DNA of 64,000 bases from contig JBMFKI010000003.1 of the NCBI GenBank assembly GCA_049972525.1, forward strand, positions 53,032 to 117,031, read 5' to 3'. Source of the DNA: JAVZLQ01 sp049972525 (lineage in GTDB: Archaea > Thermoproteota > Bathyarchaeia > Bathyarchaeales > Bathycorpusculaceae). A program made the translations under genes and the position numbers. Shown in pieces: positions 17,759 to 26,619 of the stretch (its first letter is position 1; the number at the start of each line of letters is the position of its first letter). Below the pieces are notes generated by a model. The model made no database searches. It worked only from the letters and a program-made list of their open reading frames with translations, and was not told the origin of the DNA.

Positions 17759-18547
17759 TTAAACGAATCCAAAAAGTTTGCTTAAAGTGGGAATTGTAAA
17801 GTTTAGGCGAATGTAGATCGCTGCCGCCAAAATTCCAATGGTTAAAGCCAGAAGGACGAAGTCACCAGTATGCATTTCCAGAACATACAAGTTTGTGCGT
17901 TTTTTTGTTGCTCCCCAAGCGCGTGATTCCATGGCTTCTGCAAGTTCAAGGCTTCTCCTTATAGCGCTTATAATCAATGGTACCAATATTGGAATGTAAT
18001 TCCTAATCCTCTTCAGAAAGTTTCCCCGCTCGAGTTCTAATCCTCTTGCTTTTTGGGCGTCCATTATTGTTTGTGCTTCTTCAGCCAAAACAGGGACAAA
18101 ACGCACGGCTGTTGTAAAGGCAAATGTGAACTCGTACGGCACATGAGTCTGTTCTAGGGCTAGGCTTAAATTATCAGGTGATGTTGTTAGAAAGAATATT
18201 GAGAAGGACTCGACAAGCACTATAAAGCGCAGCGTCAAAGCTGAGGCGTTCTCTAGGCTAACAGCCAGCGGATAATTAGTGAAAAAGTATGTCACAACAA
18301 AGTTCGTCAAGAAGATTACTGCTGCTAGGAAGGCTGCCCCTCGCATAGAGCGGATCCATTCACGTTTAACTCTGGCTAGGAGCACAAATGGGACTTGTAT
18401 AATGAAAAGCATTATAAGTGGTATAAGCTCGCCGAAGATTATGGCTATAACAAATATTGCGCATACATAAAAGAACTTTACTCTGGGGTCTAAATCATGT
18501 ATGGGTGAGTGAACTTTTCTGAACTTTAATCCATCAAAAAAGCTCAT
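17759..18547 (-). CDS. ecfT: ECF transporter T component (EcfT/CbiQ family)
   Basis: Transmembrane coupling protein of an energy-coupling factor importer, 262 residues with about five or six helices. The two coupling-helix motifs are seen: DAQKARGLELERG and EAMESRAWGATKK, whose ARG and SRAWG contact the ATPases. The ATG overlaps the ATPase stop by 4 bases. It works with the two ATPases encoded upstream; the substrate-binding S subunit is not next to it, so the substrate (vitamin or metal) cannot be told. Confidence 0.92.
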   Translation of the reverse strand: MSFFDGLKFRKVHSPIHDLDPRVKFFYVCAIFVIAIIFGELIPLIMLFIIQVPFVLLARVKREWIRSMRGAAFLAAVIFLTNFVVTYFFTNYPLAVSLENASALTLRFIVLVESFSIFFLTTSPDNLSLALEQTHVPYEFTFAFTTAVRFVPVLAEEAQTIMDAQKARGLELERGNFLKRIRNYIPILVPLIISAIRRSLELAEAMESRAWGATKKRTNLYVLEMHTGDFVLLALTIGILAAAIYIRLNFTIPTLSKLFGFV

Positions 18548-19368
18548 ATCCCTTTCTTCCCCAAAAGATTGAGCAGTATTTCACGGGCTTCATATACGTC
18601 GATGACGTCTTTCTTTAACCCAAAATCTGATAGTTTTAGGAAAATCTGAGTTACTTGTGGCGGAACAATGGAAGCGTAAGCTAAAAGCTCCTGGTTCGTT
18701 AAGACTTCTTTCGCTGGGCCATCTGCAACTATTTTTCCTTCGCGCATCAATATTACTCGTGGGCTGCATTCAGCTACAAACTCCACATCATGCGTGACTA
18801 TGACAACAGTTTTTTGCTGAGTCTTCATTTGTAAGATGAATTGTCTAAGTTTCTCCTTTTGTTGGTAGTCTTGGCCTATTGTTGGTTCATCTAAAATCAG
18901 TATTTTTGGGTTCCAAGCTAAAACCGAGGCTAGGGCTACACGTTTTCTTTCGCCTCCGCTTAGTATGAAAGGCGAGGTTTTCCTGTACTGCGTCAAGCCT
19001 AGGAGGTTCAGTGCCCATGTGACACGCCTTTTTATTATGCTTTCCTTGAATCCGAAGTTTCGCAGTGCAAAGGCTATTTCTTCTTCAACTGTTTCACTGA
19101 AGAGTTGGTGGTCAGGATTTTGGAATACGAATCCAACGTTTCTGGCTAGCGTGGCAACGCTAACTTTTGTTGTGTCAACACCGTCAACATGCACTTTGCC
19201 TTTTGTTGGTTTTAGAAGTCCGTTAAAATGTTTGACTAATGTTGTTTTTCCAGCACCGTTCTGCCCCATTATGGCTACAAATTCACCATTTTTTATGGTT
19301 AATGATATTCCTTTTAGGGCTTCAACGCCGTTTGGATAGGTGAAATATACGTCTTCAACTTCAATCAT
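18544..19368 (-). CDS. ecfA: ECF transporter ATPase subunit
   Basis: ABC ATPase of 274 residues powering the ECF importer. Walker A is GQNGAGKTT, the Q loop VFQNPDHQLFSETVEEEI is characteristic of ECF ATPases, the signature is LSGGERKRVAL, Walker B ILILDEPT, and the switch histidine is in VTHDVEF. A C-terminal extension follows. It is the second of two different ATPase genes, overlapping its upstream partner by 8 bases and EcfT by 4, as expected of a heterodimer made in equal amounts. Confidence 0.94.
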   Translation of the reverse strand: MIEVEDVYFTYPNGVEALKGISLTIKNGEFVAIMGQNGAGKTTLVKHFNGLLKPTKGKVHVDGVDTTKVSVATLARNVGFVFQNPDHQLFSETVEEEIAFALRNFGFKESIIKRRVTWALNLLGLTQYRKTSPFILSGGERKRVALASVLAWNPKILILDEPTIGQDYQQKEKLRQFILQMKTQQKTVVIVTHDVEFVAECSPRVILMREGKIVADGPAKEVLTNQELLAYASIVPPQVTQIFLKLSDFGLKKDVIDVYEAREILLNLLGKKGI

Positions 19369-20212
19369 TTTTCAGCGCCTCCCTTACCATGTTTGCCATC
19401 TCCTCCGACGATAATGGAGCAGTGCTTCCAAGAATTATTCCATCATTTTTAAGCATATGATAGAGTCGCGTTGCTTTTGGTATTCCAACTCCAATTAAGC
19501 GGGCTTCTTGTGAACTTAAAATTTCGCGTGGGTCACCGTCTAAAACAACTTTTCCATCATCCATTATTATAATGTGGTCAGCATATGTTGCTGTTAAATC
19601 TAAGCGGTGTTCAACGAGGATCACGGTTATTCCTAATTTTCTGTTCAAGCTGTAAATTACTTCAAATATTCTTTTGGCGCTTAATGGATCAAGGAATGAT
19701 GTTGGCTCGTCTAAAACGATGACTTCCGGTTGCATGGCTAAAACTGACGCTATGGCGACCCGTTGCTGTTGTCCACCCGAAAGTTCGTGTGGTGGTCTAT
19801 CTCTCAAATCAGATATGCCTGTAAGCTCTAAAGCCCAGTCCACCCTCCTGCGCATTTCCTCTCTTGGAACTCCAAGGTTCTCAAGTCCAAACGCCACGTC
19901 TTTTTCAACAGACAAAGCGAAAAGCTGATTTTCAGGATTTTGAAATACAAGTCCAACATGTTCTGCTAATTTGTGGATGGGATGTTCTGAGACTTTAAGT
20001 CCAGCCACCCAGATTTCGCCTTTTAACTCGCCTTGATAGAAGTGCGGAATCAATCCGTTAAAGCATCTGCACAGTGTTGTTTTTCCGCAGCCGCTTGGGC
20101 CCGTTATAAGAACGAATTCTCCTTTTTCTATTTTGATGGAAATATCACTAATCGAAGACCTTGTTGATCCTGGATATGCGTATGTTAGATCTTTGGTTTC
20201 AATTACTGCCAT
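19361..20212 (-). CDS. ecfA: ECF transporter ATPase subunit
   Basis: First gene of the ECF module, 283 residues. Walker A GPSGCGKTT, VFQNPENQLFALSVEKDV Q-loop region, signature LSGGQQQRVAI, Walker B VIVLDEPT and VEHRLD switch histidine. It differs from its downstream partner throughout, so the two probably form an asymmetric EcfA-EcfA' pair. Translation is coupled to the next gene by an 8-base overlap. The start follows a short spacer after the DHH phosphoesterase gene on the same strand. Confidence 0.94.
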   Translation of the reverse strand: MAVIETKDLTYAYPGSTRSSISDISIKIEKGEFVLITGPSGCGKTTLCRCFNGLIPHFYQGELKGEIWVAGLKVSEHPIHKLAEHVGLVFQNPENQLFALSVEKDVAFGLENLGVPREEMRRRVDWALELTGISDLRDRPPHELSGGQQQRVAIASVLAMQPEVIVLDEPTSFLDPLSAKRIFEVIYSLNRKLGITVILVEHRLDLTATYADHIIIMDDGKVVLDGDPREILSSQEARLIGVGIPKATRLYHMLKNDGIILGSTAPLSSEEMANMVREALKND

Positions 20213-20268
20213 GCCCTTTATGCCTACCCAAGTTTAGCAAAATGATGCGCTCATTTAAGAGTAGCTAC

Positions 20269-21264
20269 TTAAAATTGTTTCGTTAAACTTTCCTTTAAAA
20301 GGCGCAAACACCTCTTAAGCCCAGTTTCTATGTCGCCGGCGCCGTTAACACCTGCAGCTGTGGAGTGTCCTCCGCCCATTCCATTGAGATATTCGCCTAA
20401 GGGCTTGGCTATGTCCCTTCCCAAGTGTATATGCGTCTTTTCTGCAAATTCATGTGTGCACCTTAAACTAATTTCTAAATTTTCGTTTTTTTGTCCAGCT
20501 ACAACTGCAACGTGGGCGCCTAAATCTATTATGGCTCTGGCCGCTGAAGCTTGATAAGCGCTCACATGGGAGAGCGCAACTATCCATTCACCAATCTTAA
20601 AGAGCTTTGCTCTCCTACAGGCTTTTAGTCTTGCCACCCGCTCTGAAAAATCCATTGGCAGAGCAAGTATTGAAAGCACCTCTTTGGCGTTCACTCCAGC
20701 ATCGATTAGTTCTGCTATGCTCTTTAATGTTGAAGAGCTTGCCAGCACAAAGTGACGTGTGTCAAAGGCTATTCCGAGAAAAAGTGCTTTAGCTTCGTTC
20801 TCGTTTACCTTTATGCTCATTTCCTTAAAGAAACCGTAAACTATCTCGCATGTTGAGGAGGCATCTTCATCTGTGATGCATACCTTCGCTATCTTTTGTG
20901 TTTCTGGGTGCGCCGCGTGGTGATCTATAACTATTATTGGTGCTTTGGAGTTTTTCACTTTATCAGCTATATTGTTTAGCTGTTGAATAGTGTTTGTGTC
21001 AAGGAGAACTATTGATTCTGCCTTTTCCACGTTTGGCTGAGCCTTCACCTCAATTGGTAAACTTTTCAAGAGATGTTTAGAAAGTCTACTTATCCCTTGA
21101 GCTGCGCCTATCTCAACTTCCAAATTTGGTTTTAAACGCTTTAACAAACTTGCAAAAGCGTAGGCTGAACATATTGCATCCGGATCTGCGTTGTGGTGGC
21201 ATAATAGCAGAACGAATTTTGCATTTGATTCCTCCAACGTTTTTATTATTTCTGCAAATGACAT
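20269..21264 (-). CDS. DHH-family phosphoesterase
   Basis: 331-residue predicted phosphodiesterase acting on short oligonucleotides or cyclic dinucleotides. The DHH domain has HHNADPDAICSAYA, VLLDTNT, VIDHHAAHPE and GIAFDTRHF; the DHHA1 domain ends with GGGHSTAAGVNG. These are the manganese-binding residues of RecJ/NrnA-like enzymes. In many archaea this gene closes the exosome/prefoldin cluster, as here: it follows DUF3194 with an 18-19 base overlap. Role in RNA turnover is inferred from that context. Confidence 0.9.
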   Translation of the reverse strand: MSFAEIIKTLEESNAKFVLLLCHHNADPDAICSAYAFASLLKRLKPNLEVEIGAAQGISRLSKHLLKSLPIEVKAQPNVEKAESIVLLDTNTIQQLNNIADKVKNSKAPIIVIDHHAAHPETQKIAKVCITDEDASSTCEIVYGFFKEMSIKVNENEAKALFLGIAFDTRHFVLASSSTLKSIAELIDAGVNAKEVLSILALPMDFSERVARLKACRRAKLFKIGEWIVALSHVSAYQASAARAIIDLGAHVAVVAGQKNENLEISLRCTHEFAEKTHIHLGRDIAKPLGEYLNGMGGGHSTAAGVNGAGDIETGLKRCLRLLKESLTKQF

Positions 21265-21548
21265 TTCAGTTCCCTCAAATACTCCTCCGCAGCCCTAAAT
21301 GCCTCTTCCACCGCTTCGCTTACAAGGTTTTGCGCATTATAGTCCTTCATAAGCTTCGTTAACGTGATATCCACATCCACAGTCAACGTTAGAGGCTTTG
21401 TTCCCTCAGCCTCAGCGCTGACGTTCAGCATTTTTATTCTCTTTGAAGGGAGCTTTAAGAGCACATACTTTCTAGCAGCTTCCTCTGCCACTGAGCATAA
21501 TTCTTCCATCTGTTCATCTGTCAACTCTGGAATGCCCGAATCTTCCAA
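21246..21548 (-). CDS. DUF3194 protein
   Basis: 100-residue archaeal protein of unknown function. It has an acidic helical N-terminus (LTDEQMEELCSVAEEAARKYVL), a central beta hairpin (LNVSAEAEGTKPLTLTVDVDITL) and a C-terminal helix. I recognise the family by this pattern and its constant place between prefoldin beta and the DHH phosphoesterase in archaeal genomes. It is overlapped by the DHH gene start. Confidence 0.8.
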   Translation of the reverse strand: MEDSGIPELTDEQMEELCSVAEEAARKYVLLKLPSKRIKMLNVSAEAEGTKPLTLTVDVDITLTKLMKDYNAQNLVSEAVEEAFRAAEEYLRELKCHLQK

Positions 21549-21563
21549 ATTTTCACCCAGAGT

Positions 21564-21941
21564 TTACGGCTGAGATGAGGGTGAGGAGACGGGGCTTAAA
21601 TCTTGCTGAAGTTTAGCCTGCAAATCCTTCAATTGGCTTCGTAAACGCTCTTCTTGTTTGCCTAAAACCGCGGCTCTTGTGTTAAGTAATTCCTTGCGCT
21701 CGTTTAAATCAGCGACTATTTTTGCCTTTTCGGCTTTAACAAGGAGCGTGCCAATAGCCCTATAAATTACAGCGTCGTCCGTCGTCTTTTGCAATTCGTT
21801 TAATGCCTGTTCAATTTCTGTGAGCTCGAGTTCCACTTGCTGTTTCTGCGCTAAAACGGACTGAAGAGTCTGCTGTAGCTGCTGAAGCCTTAATAGACGC
21901 TCCTGAACTTGAGGTGGAAGCTTTGAAATTTCTTCACTCAC
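21564..21941 (-). CDS. pfdB: Prefoldin beta subunit
   Basis: Chaperone subunit of 125 residues that with the alpha subunit forms the jellyfish-shaped hexamer delivering unfolded proteins to the thermosome. Two long coiled-coil helices (about 10-50 and 75-115) flank the beta hairpin DDAVIYRAIGTLLVKAEK. The glutamine-rich first helix PPQVQERLLRLQQLQQTLQ is typical. The C-terminus ends with a short Ser/Pro tail. It sits between Pcc1 and DUF3194. Confidence 0.92.
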   Translation of the reverse strand: MSEEISKLPPQVQERLLRLQQLQQTLQSVLAQKQQVELELTEIEQALNELQKTTDDAVIYRAIGTLLVKAEKAKIVADLNERKELLNTRAAVLGKQEERLRSQLKDLQAKLQQDLSPVSSPSSQP

Positions 21942-22082
21942 TTTTTACACTCCCATCTGCACAGCAATAAACCAAGCCCCTAATTAACATTTTCTGAGGT
22001 AAATGCAAAACAGAACTAAAAAGCTTAATCACGCACCTAAAGTATGATCTAACCTATTAGAAATAGCATAATAGAGATCATG

Positions 22083-22340
22083 CTACTGTGACTTCAATAA
22101 ATTCAAAACGCTTTTCACCGAGTTTATCCATCTCAAATAGGCGTTTAATGTAGCCCGTAGAGCTACAGTATCTTTAGCCTCAACATCCAAAACTAGACAA
22201 TCTCCGTCAATTTTCAAATCAGCCCTCGAGCGGGATGTTGGCGGCTTTTGTGTTTCTAGCTTTAAAGCTTCTAAAACAGTTTCCGATACATGTTTATCGT
22301 CAAATTTAATCTTACATTTGCACTTTGCATGTAAAGCCAT
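22083..22340 (-). CDS. pcc1: KEOPS complex subunit Pcc1
   Basis: 85-residue dimerising subunit of the KEOPS complex, which makes t6A in tRNAs reading ANN codons. Sequence features are the N-terminal beta hairpin (KCKCKIKFDD), ADLKIDGDCLVLDVEAKDTVALRATLNAYLRW split here only by reading, and the C-terminal helix. The segment DTVALRATLNAYLRW is the family signature. It lies in the normal place downstream of L37Ae; the rpoP gene usually between them is missing. Confidence 0.88.
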   Translation of the reverse strand: MALHAKCKCKIKFDDKHVSETVLEALKLETQKPPTSRSRADLKIDGDCLVLDVEAKDTVALRATLNAYLRWINSVKSVLNLLKSQ

Positions 22341-22420
22341 ACTGCAAACCTGTCGCTTGTTTGAAATTAATGTGCATGTGCTTGTTCTTCACTATTATGC
22401 GTGTTAATCCTCATGGTTTT

Positions 22421-22720
22421 CTATTCGCTTTCTTCTGCCGCCTCTTTTACTACCTCTTCTACTGGTGCTCCCTTTGCTACGCGTTTAGCAACCATGCCGA
22501 GCTTGGTTGCTGGAGTATAAGCACCGCCAGCGAAGACGAAACCGCATTTTCTGCACTCCCAAATACCCACGCTTTTTCTTTTTACGCGTTGGAATCCACA
22601 TTGTGGGCATGCATGAGGCTTCTTTAGTTCAGTGACGACTTTAATGTAACGTTTTCTCACAGTTGAGCCGTAACGTGCTCCAAGTCCACGTGTGGGTCCA
22701 ACCTTTTTTGTTCTTCCCAT
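22421..22720 (-). CDS. rpl37ae: Large-subunit ribosomal protein L37Ae
   Basis: 99-residue zinc-binding protein of the large ribosomal subunit. GRTKKVGPTRGLGARYG at the N-terminus and the two knuckles CPQCG and CRKCG around RVKRKSVGIWE identify it. A Glu-rich C-terminal tail of about 12 residues is added. Four bases separate it from the Rrp42 gene upstream, so it is co-transcribed with the exosome genes. Confidence 0.95.
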   Translation of the reverse strand: MGRTKKVGPTRGLGARYGSTVRKRYIKVVTELKKPHACPQCGFQRVKRKSVGIWECRKCGFVFAGGAYTPATKLGMVAKRVAKGAPVEEVVKEAAEESE

Positions 22721-22723
22721 AGT

Positions 22724-23515
22724 TTATCGCCAGCCCAACTTCTTTCCTATTTCTTCACTTTTTTCTCTGGCTATTTGCGCTGCCTCCAGAACCTGTTGCG
22801 GCGAGAAGTAACCGCTTCCTCCCTTTTGTATCGCACATATGTTTGCGTCATCGTCAATCGCCATTGAAATCCGCGCATCCATAACTTGCTCTTCTTCCAG
22901 TCCAGGATCAACAACCAGTTTTTCACCTATCTTTGCGAAAGTAACCGTTATTGGGCGCTTTTTAATTGGTAGAGGCGTGTATCCTGGCTTAATTTTTACC
23001 TGTCCTTCTTCAACCTCGTAGTTTGGCATTTTTGTGTTAAGCAAGGACGCTAAAGCCGCTATTGCTGAGGCATCTATTAGGTTTCCATCGTGGTTAAGCA
23101 CGTAAACGTCAACGAAAACTACAAACACGTTTTTTCCAGGTTCTATGCATAGTTTTTCTAGGTCTATAGCTTTTGATTCCCTTATTCCCCTATCAACGAT
23201 TCTTGCAAGTTCTATGGAGTTTTCATCTGGTGGTCCGGGTTCGAATGTGGGTGAGGCAAGGGGCACAAGTTCTGCGTTTACAGTTAAGACTCCTTCGTTC
23301 GGAGTGTCAGAGAATGGTTGCCCAGTTTCTATCTTTACTCCAACCATGACTTCGGTTTTTCCAAGAAGAACTCTTGCTGAGCCTTCTGCACGCTCAATTA
23401 TCCCTTGTTCAACCTTTATTTCGCGATAATCTTTTAAGCCTCTGCCGTCTAAGCGTTTCCCTTTTTCTATCAACTGTGCAATCTCCTTCTGTTTAACGCG
23501 TGTAATCATTGCCAT
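22724..23515 (-). CDS. rrp42: Exosome core subunit Rrp42
   Basis: Non-catalytic RNase PH-like subunit of the archaeal exosome ring, 263 residues; it pairs with Rrp41 and contributes to RNA binding. RLDGRGLKDYREIKVEQG, SARVLLGKTEVMVGVK and IDDDANICAIQKGGSGY mark the family, with the phosphate-binding Arg/Ser pattern of Rrp41 absent. Its start overlaps the Rrp41 stop by one base, giving stoichiometric synthesis. Confidence 0.95.
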   Translation of the reverse strand: MAMITRVKQKEIAQLIEKGKRLDGRGLKDYREIKVEQGIIERAEGSARVLLGKTEVMVGVKIETGQPFSDTPNEGVLTVNAELVPLASPTFEPGPPDENSIELARIVDRGIRESKAIDLEKLCIEPGKNVFVVFVDVYVLNHDGNLIDASAIAALASLLNTKMPNYEVEEGQVKIKPGYTPLPIKKRPITVTFAKIGEKLVVDPGLEEEQVMDARISMAIDDDANICAIQKGGSGYFSPQQVLEAAQIAREKSEEIGKKLGWR

Positions 23516-24249
23516 TACTCTTCTGCCTCCTTGAAGCTAACATACTTGGCTTTTAAAGCTTCCTTCTGCAATGTGTAGATTTTTTTGCAACCTTCAAGTG
23601 CAAGGTTGACAGCTTTCTCAAACTCTTCGAGTGTTAACTGCCCGTCCATCTGAAGTAGTGTTATGGCATTTAGGTTCGGCATTAAGGCTAATGGCACGTC
23701 TGCCTCTCCCATCTTGTCCTCTGTATCCATCAAATCTAAAATGATTGTGTCATCGACTTTCCCCACGGAGCATGCAACAACCAAGTCGCGCATTGGAATG
23801 CCTGCATCAGCCAAAGCTAATGAAGCTGCTGTTATGCTTGCGCATCTCGTGCTTCCATCAGCCTGTAGAACTTCTACAAAAATGTCTATTCCTGTTCTTG
23901 GGTAATATTCAAGAAAGATCGATGGTTCCAGTGCCTCCCTTATGACTTTTGAAAGCTCCACTTCCCTTCTTGATGGTGCTGGTGACTTGCGCTCTTGGAC
24001 AGAAAATGGTGCCATGTGATAGCGGCACCTTAAGACCATGCGGTCTGGGAGCGCCATATGTTTTGGATGTAACTCTTTTGGGCCGAAAACAGCTGCTAGA
24101 ATCTTATTTTTTCCCTGTTCAATGTATGCCGAACCGTCGGCATTTGATAATATTCCAACATCAATTTTTATTGGTCTTAACTCGTCTGGTTTTCTACCAT
24201 CTAATCTTAAACCTTTCTTATCAATTAATTTCACATTTTTTTGGCTCAT
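23515..24249 (-). CDS. rrp41: Exosome catalytic subunit Rrp41
   Basis: Phosphorolytic 3'-5' exoribonuclease subunit, 244 residues. GLRLDGRKPDELRPIKI, SAYIEQGKNKILAAVFGPKE read in parts, RREVELSKVIREALE, the GSTRCASI phosphate-binding loop and the DLMDTEDKMGEADVP catalytic aspartates are present. It forms a trimer of heterodimers with Rrp42. It is flanked by rrp4 (1 base upstream) and rrp42. Confidence 0.95.
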   Translation of the reverse strand: MSQKNVKLIDKKGLRLDGRKPDELRPIKIDVGILSNADGSAYIEQGKNKILAAVFGPKELHPKHMALPDRMVLRCRYHMAPFSVQERKSPAPSRREVELSKVIREALEPSIFLEYYPRTGIDIFVEVLQADGSTRCASITAASLALADAGIPMRDLVVACSVGKVDDTIILDLMDTEDKMGEADVPLALMPNLNAITLLQMDGQLTLEEFEKAVNLALEGCKKIYTLQKEALKAKYVSFKEAEE

Positions 24250-24969
24250 TTAGTTTACACTCCTTTTTTCCTTCATTTCCCTGAGCATCTGCGTTATACG
24301 GTCTGTTAAGCCGCTCGTGTGGGATTCCTCTTCAATCCTGTTGATAGCCATTATTGCCAACTGTTCATCTTCTGGGGTTTTACCAGTTACCAGTATGACG
24401 CCGTTAAGCCCGAGAATTATTTGGCATCCTGTTTCCTGCTTTATCATCGATATCATTGAGCCTTTTCTCCCAATTACCCTTGGAATTTTTGTCGGCGTGA
24501 TTTTTATTATTTGACCGCGAGTTATTTTTCCAAGTCCTGGCTCTGCAACTGTTAGCTGTGGGTCATGTGCTCTGTCATACGCTGTTATCTTTGCAACTAT
24601 TAGATCTCCAATGTCTAGAACTTGAGATAGATCGTCTCTTTGTGGCCTAAATGGTCTGCTTAGGGCGTCAGAGGCTCTTAAGATGGCTTGGTATGGAGAG
24701 TTTATGTCAACAGTCCAACCGTTAAATCCTATTTCGGTTACTGTTCCTATAACTATGTCTCCAACCTTTGGTATGTAAAAAGCTCTTAGGGCAACGACAT
24801 TTACCTTTTTGTTTTCGTAATCCACTATTCCTATACGTGATGCGTAAATTCTTTTTCCTTCAGAATAGGTGTTTTCGCCGGCTATGTAATCGTCTTCCGC
24901 AATTAAGTCTCCGGGTACAACAAGCTGTTTTTCTTCAAAAAATGTTGGCATAACTTTACACCTGAACAT
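24250..24969 (-). CDS. rrp4: Exosome RNA-binding cap subunit Rrp4
   Basis: 239-residue cap protein placed on the exosome ring. Order of domains: N-terminal domain (PGDLIAEDDYIAGENTY), S1 domain (residues about 65-145, VGDIVIGTVTEIGFNGWTVD), KH domain (about 150-215) with KIPRVIGRKGSMISMIKQE containing the GRKG variant of the GxxG loop. It recruits RNA to the Rrp41/Rrp42 channel. Its stop abuts the Rrp41 start. Confidence 0.95.
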   Translation of the reverse strand: MFRCKVMPTFFEEKQLVVPGDLIAEDDYIAGENTYSEGKRIYASRIGIVDYENKKVNVVALRAFYIPKVGDIVIGTVTEIGFNGWTVDINSPYQAILRASDALSRPFRPQRDDLSQVLDIGDLIVAKITAYDRAHDPQLTVAEPGLGKITRGQIIKITPTKIPRVIGRKGSMISMIKQETGCQIILGLNGVILVTGKTPEDEQLAIMAINRIEEESHTSGLTDRITQMLREMKEKRSVN

Positions 24970-24985
24970 ATATGTTATTTAAGGC

Positions 24986-25678
24986 TTAGGAAACTATTTT
25001 TGCCTCTCCACTTCCCTTTGTTATCTCTCCAAGCCTTTCTAGAAAAGGTGCATATAAGCCTGCTGGCATTTCTATGACGCCATACCATGAACCATCTGGG
25101 CGCCATTCCTCTCTCTTTATTGTTCCAAACCCTTTTATTGTGCCATAAGCCTTTGCCGAGTACTGTGCTGGTATGTGTACGCCCACGGAAACTTGCTCCA
25201 TTTTCAATGGTAAGATTACCCTAAGCTGTTTGATTATGTCCTTAGCTTGTTCTTCAACTGGTTTAAATGGGTCTATCGGGTAGTGTATCTGCTCTAGGGC
25301 GTTTTCTATTCGTAAAGGTGGATGTGGCAGATTTGTTTTAGGGTCAACGCATTGCCTTGATATGAAGTCTATTATTTGCTTTCTTTTTTCTTCAATCATT
25401 TTCCTACGCTGTTCTGTTGTAAGTTGAAGTGTTCCTTTCTTCAGTATTATTTCTGCAATTTTAAGCGGATCTGTTGTTCCGAAAGCCTTGCGCAGGTTTT
25501 CTTCCGCCACTTTGGTTCCTTTGTTTGCGTCTGAAAATATTGTTTCAGTGACTAACACTTCACTTAGGGCTGTGGTTCTTCCCATTCTGTAATCCAAAGC
25601 CTTTTGCGGTTTCACGAGAACCTCAAAGTGTTCATTATCCTTTGTCATACGCGCAACGGTATATTTTTCACTCATCAA
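24986..25678 (-). CDS. sdo1: SBDS-family ribosome maturation protein
   Basis: 230-residue orthologue of the Shwachman-Bodian-Diamond protein, which helps release the anti-association factor IF6 from new large subunits. Domain I shows FEVLVKPQKALDYRMG and DANKGTKVAEENLRKAFG; the central helical part EQRRKMIEEKRKQIIDFISRQ is clear (read in pieces), followed by the ferredoxin-like domain III. Placement between proteasome alpha and Rrp4 is the classic archaeal order. Confidence 0.94.
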   Translation of the reverse strand: MMSEKYTVARMTKDNEHFEVLVKPQKALDYRMGRTTALSEVLVTETIFSDANKGTKVAEENLRKAFGTTDPLKIAEIILKKGTLQLTTEQRRKMIEEKRKQIIDFISRQCVDPKTNLPHPPLRIENALEQIHYPIDPFKPVEEQAKDIIKQLRVILPLKMEQVSVGVHIPAQYSAKAYGTIKGFGTIKREEWRPDGSWYGVIEMPAGLYAPFLERLGEITKGSGEAKIVS

Positions 25679-25682
25679 TAGT

Positions 25683-26411
25683 TCACTTGCCTGCTCCCAA
25701 CTCTTTCAAAATTTCTTCGATTCTTTCATCGCTTAGCATTTCCATCTTTTTTGTTGCGGACGGTATTACTGCTATTTTTATCCTTGGCGGCAATTGCCTT
25801 GCCTCTAATGCTTTCACTAGACATTTTGCTGTAAGTTTCACTGCGTCATCAAGCTTCATGTCCTCTTTATATTCTTCCTTAAGTATAGCGAAAACTGTTT
25901 CTCTTCCAGCACCTTCTGCTCGACACTTGTAGCTTCTGTATGTTCCGCTTGGATGTGTTCCAAGGATGCGATTTCCAGTTTTGTCAACTCCGCCGAAGAT
26001 CATTGATACTCCGAAGGGTCTTACGCCAGCATGCTGCGTGTACAACTGCTTTATATCGCAGATTCTCTTCGTTACAACTTCAACATCTATCGGCTCGTCG
26101 TATGTTAGCCTGTTGCTTTGCGCATAAATTCGCGCTTGATCTATGAGTATGCGGGCGTCTGAGCTTAAACCAACTATCGCCACACCTATATGCTCATCAA
26201 CCTTAAAGATTTTCCACGAGTTTCCAGTTTCTTCAAGTGGGTCAGCGGTTTCCTCCGCCCCTAAAACAACTCCCTCTGTGCATTTTATTCCCAAAATTGT
26301 TGCTCCACGATTAACAAGCTCCATTGCATATTCAACTTGGAAGAGTCTTCCATCTGGCGAGAATACTGTTATCGCGCGGTCATAAGCGCCTGGTGCTGCA
26401 AACACGGACAT
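25683..26411 (-). CDS. psmA: 20S proteasome alpha subunit
   Basis: 242-residue alpha-ring subunit that gates the proteolytic chamber. YDRAITVFSPDGRLFQVEYA is the universal alpha signature, with the N-terminal gate residues MSVFAAPGA before it; RGATILGIKCTEGVVLG follows. The C-terminal helix ends with ELGAGK. It opens the exosome superoperon. The beta subunit gene is not in the window. Confidence 0.96.
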   Translation of the reverse strand: MSVFAAPGAYDRAITVFSPDGRLFQVEYAMELVNRGATILGIKCTEGVVLGAEETADPLEETGNSWKIFKVDEHIGVAIVGLSSDARILIDQARIYAQSNRLTYDEPIDVEVVTKRICDIKQLYTQHAGVRPFGVSMIFGGVDKTGNRILGTHPSGTYRSYKCRAEGAGRETVFAILKEEYKEDMKLDDAVKLTAKCLVKALEARQLPPRIKIAVIPSATKKMEMLSDERIEEILKELGAGK

Positions 26412-26619
26412 ACATATCTACCCCACAATCTCTAAATGCATTTGCAGACTTTCATATGATAACTAAACTAAAAACCTTTCCTATAAAAAACTCACGCATA
26501 ATGGTCAGCAACGCAATTTTTACATGTCTAAATACAGCAAGCGCCCATGGCAATGCTTTTCTACGTGCAGCTTAAGGATAAACAATTGTAACGGTTGAAA
26601 CTCTAGAGTTGGTGTCGCA

